A stretch of 64,000 nucleotides of DNA from Moritella sp. PE36 (GTDB lineage Bacteria > Pseudomonadota > Gammaproteobacteria > Enterobacterales > Moritellaceae): positions 20,373 through 84,372 of the forward strand of contig NZ_ABCQ01000017.1 in NCBI RefSeq assembly GCF_000170855.1, in the 5' to 3' direction. A program made the translations under genes and the position numbers. Below are positions 61,095 through 64,000 of this stretch, piece after piece; the stretch's first letter is position 1; each line of letters starts with the position of its first letter. Under the pieces are notes generated by a model that was not told the origin of the DNA, searched no databases, and saw nothing but the letters and a program-made list of their open reading frames with translations.

Positions 61095-61105
61095 TTTATA
61101 CCCTC

Positions 61106-61132
61106 AAAAAAAACGCCTGTATCAACAGGCGT
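61106..61132 (-). terminator. Intrinsic terminator of the NhaC-family gene
   Basis: On the minus strand ACGCCTGT, a four-base loop, ACAGGCGT and then eight Ts stand between the antiporter-like gene and tdk. Confidence 0.93.
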
Positions 61133-61189
61133 ATATAATTACTAATCATTAACACTGTTCATTATAAACAGCGTGTTTTTAATGTCTTA

Positions 61190-62785
61190 TTAAACTTTAC
61201 GACTTATTCGAGACATAATAGCAACCACCACTGTAAATGCAATTGCTGAAGCGATAAAGCCCGATAGTACAGAACTTGTTACACCTAGCACTAAATAACC
61301 AATCGCACTGACTAAGGCAACCGATAATGCATATGGAAGTTGTGTCATTACGTGGTCCATATGGTGACAGTTAGCACCCGTTGACGATAAAATCGTAGTA
61401 TCAGAGATAGGTGAACAATGATCGCCAAATACAGAACCCGCAAGCACAGATGCTAACATAGGTAACATCAAAGATATTTCAGTACCCGCAGCCATATCGC
61501 CCGCGATTGGTAACATGATACCGAATGTGCCCCAACTTGTACCCGTTGCAAAGGCCATAAAGCCAGCTAATACAAACATGATAATCGGTAATAGACTCAT
61601 TGGGATTGAATCACCCACTAATGCAGCCAGGTATTTACCAGTTTCCATAGAGCCAATAGTCGAACCAATTGCCCATGCGAAGAATAAGATATAAACCGCT
61701 GGTAACATTGATTTAGCACCGTGGAAACTTGCTTGTGCTAATAATGAAATAGACACACCAGAAATAAGGCTTAGCACGAGTGCCACAGCAAGACCTGATA
61801 ATGCACCAAACACTAAAGAACTACCTACATCTGTATTTTCAAATGCGCCAAGAATATCAAATGCTTTACCATCCGCAGCTAGTGCCGATGCACCAGAGTT
61901 GATCATAAAGAAGATAGTCGCAAAAATAAGCACTAAAATAGGCAGGATTAGGCCTGAAATATGACCACCTTCCGCTTCTTTTAACTCTACAGTTGAACCT
62001 GCTGGATTGCCTTTTTTAGCATCAAACAACTCACCATTTCTTGCGGCTGCTTCTTCTTTTGCCATTACGCCAAAATCAAGGTTGAAGCAAGCAACCGCAA
62101 ATACCATTGCGATAGCAAAGATAGCGTAGAAGTTCATTGGTATCATTTGTACGAATGCCGCCAGAGGGCTGATGTCCGTAATAGCGTGAGAGGCTAAAAT
62201 ACCACCGATAACGGCAATAATATAAGCACCCCAACTTGATATCGGCATTAAGACACACATAGGTGCTGCTGTTGAATCAAGTAAATAAGCTAATTTTGCA
62301 CGAGAAACGTTATAACGGTCTGTCAGCGGACGACTGACACTACCCACAGCAAGGCTATTAAAGTAATCATCAACAAAAATGAAAACACCTAAAAATGCAG
62401 TTAATAGTATGCTACCACGACGTGTAGTGATTCTTTGTTTCGCCCAATCAGCAAACGCACTGGTTGCGCCACTTACCATCATAATACTCGTTAACATACC
62501 CAGTATGAATAAGAATACGATGATTGATAGATTCCAAGTATTGAACGAACCCACGTCCCAGAATGAGCCTTTGCTCGCATCACCGGATTCCCAAACCAAA
62601 CCTAATGATAAATCTACAAGGTGTTTAGCTGCATTAACAACATTAAAGTCTGTTAAAAATAGTGCGCCAAGTAAAACACCACAACCAAGTGATAACAATA
62701 CTTTACGTGTAAGAATGGCTAATGTAAGTGCAACTAGAGGTACGACTAGCGATAACGCTGAGTCTGAATAATTAATGAGTTCCAT
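61190..62785 (-). CDS. NhaC-family transporter, predicted lysine transporter
   Basis: A 531-residue membrane protein of the NhaC Na+/H+ antiporter superfamily. IVFLFILGMLTSIMMVSGATSAFADWA, FVDDYFNSLAVGSVSRPLTDR, LLDSTAAPMCVLMPISSWGAYI, and SVFGDHCSPISDTTILSSTGA are the family signatures. About twelve helices. By family alone it would be annotated as an antiporter. A lysine riboswitch directly upstream makes lysine uptake the more likely job, as proposed for the LysW group of NhaC-like proteins in gammaproteobacteria. AAAGGG stands just before the ATG. Monocistronic. Confidence 0.88.
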   Translation of the reverse strand: MELINYSDSALSLVVPLVALTLAILTRKVLLSLGCGVLLGALFLTDFNVVNAAKHLVDLSLGLVWESGDASKGSFWDVGSFNTWNLSIIVFLFILGMLTSIMMVSGATSAFADWAKQRITTRRGSILLTAFLGVFIFVDDYFNSLAVGSVSRPLTDRYNVSRAKLAYLLDSTAAPMCVLMPISSWGAYIIAVIGGILASHAITDISPLAAFVQMIPMNFYAIFAIAMVFAVACFNLDFGVMAKEEAAARNGELFDAKKGNPAGSTVELKEAEGGHISGLILPILVLIFATIFFMINSGASALAADGKAFDILGAFENTDVGSSLVFGALSGLAVALVLSLISGVSISLLAQASFHGAKSMLPAVYILFFAWAIGSTIGSMETGKYLAALVGDSIPMSLLPIIMFVLAGFMAFATGTSWGTFGIMLPIAGDMAAGTEISLMLPMLASVLAGSVFGDHCSPISDTTILSSTGANCHHMDHVMTQLPYALSVALVSAIGYLVLGVTSSVLSGFIASAIAFTVVVAIMSRISRKV

Positions 62786-62897
62786 GATCCCTTTGACCTA
62801 ATAATTTTTACAGGGAGCAACTAAACAAGACAGATGAGATGTGCAATAAGGATATTTACAATATGATAGATGTAAAGATTACCCGTATACTCTTCTA

Positions 62898-63080
62898 TTT
62901 CAGTAGCGCCCCATAGTTAATTTAAAATTGACTATGACAGTGATGTCTCTATTCGAACACATCCCCAGAATGAATACTTTTAGCTTAAAAACTCATTCTT
63001 CGGCGCAGTTCCCTTTCGTATCATTATCATAGGAGCTACCTAAACAATACTAGTGATGAATTGCGCACCTCTACTTAGGA
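62898..63080 (-). ncRNA. Lysine riboswitch (L box)
   Basis: On the minus strand the region reads AAGTAGAGGTGCGCAATTCA, then CACTAGTAT, GAAAGGGAACTGCGCCGAAG, CTGGGGATGTG, GACATCACTGTCATAG, CTATGGGGCGCTACT. These are, in order, the conserved L-box junction elements. The outer stem AGTAG/CTACT closes the aptamer. It lies about 115 bp before the NhaC-family start codon. I see no T-run terminator between aptamer and gene, so control of translation start is more likely than attenuation. Confidence 0.92.
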
Positions 63081-63471
63081 GGAGGCGAGATAATAGCAGA
63101 TAATTTCACCAATTCAAGACAAAGTCAGCGTTAATGTTCACAAAGCGACCTATACATGACACAAAAAACCAACATAATTCCCAGTCATTTTTAAAAACTA
63201 AAGTATATCGACTTCAAATAATAGACCATTAAATAATTTAAAAATAATGCCCGCACTATAGTTTAAATTTACATTTATAAATGTATTTTTACATTATTAA
63301 TCCACATAGGTTAATTTTAATAAATAAATGTAAATACGTTTTTAATATTTATTTGGCTATAATATATTAATTGTATTAGAGTAGATTAATAATATTAGAG
63401 TGCATAAGTTGTATTAAAGTATTAATCTTATTTAGTGTTTACTCATCCCTGTCTACTTTTAGGTATTAATT
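63081..63471. other. AT-rich spacer between the riboswitch and hns
   Basis: No gene is supported here. It must carry the riboswitch promoter (leftward) and the hns promoter (rightward). The right half is extremely AT-rich with many TAAAT/ATTTA runs, as expected for a self-regulated hns promoter region. Confidence 0.5.
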
Positions 63472-63879
63472 ATGAATGATTTTATTAAAATATTTTTAAA
63501 TGCACGTAGCCTACGCGCTGCAACAAAAGAATTAAGCGTTGAACAATTAGAAGAAGTTTTAATTAAATTCACTACGATTGTAGATGACCGAAAAGAAGCT
63601 AACGCTGCTGAATTAGAAAAACAGCAAGCAAAACAAGCTAAAATGAACGAGATCTTATTACAACTTAAAGAGAATGGAATTAGCCCTGAAGAATTAATGG
63701 GCTTAACTGATTCAACAGCTGAAAAAACAAAAAATAAAACTAAACGAGGCCCTCGCCCTGCGAAATATGCATATGATTTCAATGGCGAAACTAAAACATG
63801 GACAGGCCAAGGCCGTATGCCTTTACCACTCCAAGAAGTAATGAATGAAAAAGGCTCGATTGAAGAATACTTAATATAG
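63472..63879 (+). CDS. hns: H-NS family nucleoid protein
   Basis: 135 residues of the usual H-NS size. The N-terminal oligomerisation part ([36 protein letters not shown]) continues as a coiled coil rich in Glu, Gln and Lys. A flexible Lys-rich linker leads to the DNA-binding domain [26 protein letters not shown], with the TWTGQGRxP loop that inserts into the minor groove of AT-rich DNA. Role: global silencing of AT-rich genes. The gene is followed closely by the HIT-family gene. Confidence 0.95.
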   Translation: MNDFIKIFLNARSLRAATKELSVEQLEEVLIKFTTIVDDRKEANAAELEKQQAKQAKMNEILLQLKENGISPEELMGLTDSTAEKTKNKTKRGPRPAKYAYDFNGETKTWTGQGRMPLPLQEVMNEKGSIEEYLI

Positions 63880-63889
63880 AGGGTTCTTT

Positions 63890-64000
63890 GTGACGCAATT
63901 TATATTACATCCACAACTTGCTGCTGATACTATTCTTGTTGGTGAATTTCCATTATGTCAGGTCCTACTGGCTAATGATGGTAATTACCCATGGTTAATA
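63890..64000 (+). CDS. HIT-family protein, N-terminal fragment cut by the window edge
   Basis: A frame from a GTG with GAGGG seven bases upstream runs to the window end. Its 37 residues, beginning [14 protein letters not shown] and including [21 protein letters not shown], match the start of bacterial HIT (histidine triad) proteins, where ...LMNDxxYPWLILVPR is typical. The His triad itself lies beyond the edge. HIT proteins hydrolyse nucleotide-linked substrates. It begins 10 bp after the hns stop. Confidence 0.75.
   Translation, partial: MTQFILHPQLAADTILVGEFPLCQVLLANDGNYPWLI

Noticed and set aside
62786..62897. Rho-independent terminator as the riboswitch expression platform
   Set aside because: No GC-rich stem followed by Ts lies between the aptamer and the start codon on the minus strand.
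45842..64000. Sortase or LPxTG target expected beside the sortase-type regulators
   Set aside because: I looked through all proteins to the window end for the TLxTC active site of sortases and for a C-terminal LPxTG-helix-basic tail and found none.
1..64000. CRISPR array, tRNA, rRNA, insertion sequence or prophage
   Set aside because: No regularly spaced repeats, no tRNA T-arm pattern in a cloverleaf context, no transposase, integrase or phage structural protein was seen.

Overview
The window reads as chromosomal DNA of a marine, cool-water gammaproteobacterium. Base composition is AT-rich and coding density is high. The markers are gammaproteobacterial: fadR-nhaB, prkA-yeaH-ycgB/spoVR, glpT, dsbB, hrpA, tdk and an H-NS gene. 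FadR lacks the long insertion I recall from vibrios, and a two-component pair of the 'proteobacterial dedicated sortase' family is present. A Moritella/Psychromonas-like host fits best; this is inference from gene content, not a database match. I found no rRNA, tRNA, insertion sequence, prophage or CRISPR array.

Layout. 1-20 kb is a patchwork of single genes and short operons: acetyltransferases, a GGDEF cyclase, a glutathione transferase, LysE and TauE exporters, an HPP/TetR divergent pair, a truncated ceramidase-like gene, a D-threonine-aldolase-like enzyme, a CAP-domain lipoprotein, a Crp/Fnr regulator with an iron-export permease, a uracil permease, dodecin and two hydrolases. 20-28 kb holds a SulA-like SOS gene with LexA boxes, a receiver-GGDEF protein that has lost its phosphoacceptor Asp, hrpA, glpT with a well-formed CRP-dependent promoter, and a CBS protein. 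28-41.5 kb holds leuC-leuD plus an atypical isopropylmalate/citramalate synthase, prkA-yeaH-spoVR, fadR/nhaB, dsbB, a DUF1244 gene and ppnP. 41.8-49.3 kb carries two outer-membrane proteins (one LpxR-like), an unrecognised coiled-coil membrane protein, and the dedicated-sortase type response regulator and kinase without a sortase nearby.

The most interesting region is 49.3-59.6 kb. Seven genes lie on one strand: a secreted 673-residue protein, a four-helix His-rich membrane protein, an FTR1 iron permease, a flavin oxidoreductase of the mutase/protoporphyrinogen-oxidase fold, a small exported protein, a GT-C type membrane glycosyltransferase, and a 983-residue protein joining a beta-propeller to a six-CxxCH cytochrome. 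Fur-box-like sequences precede the first and the last gene. I read this as an iron-controlled reductive iron-acquisition locus whose full composition I do not recognise from any named system (EfeUOB, FetMP, FtrABCD).

The right end carries an EAL-only protein, tdk, an NhaC-family transporter behind a clear lysine riboswitch (so probably a lysine transporter), hns, and the start of a HIT-family gene cut by the window edge. Control elements I could read directly include two Fur boxes, tandem LexA boxes, a class-II-type CRP promoter, an FNR-type box, a doubled TetR-type operator, the lysine riboswitch and many intrinsic terminators.
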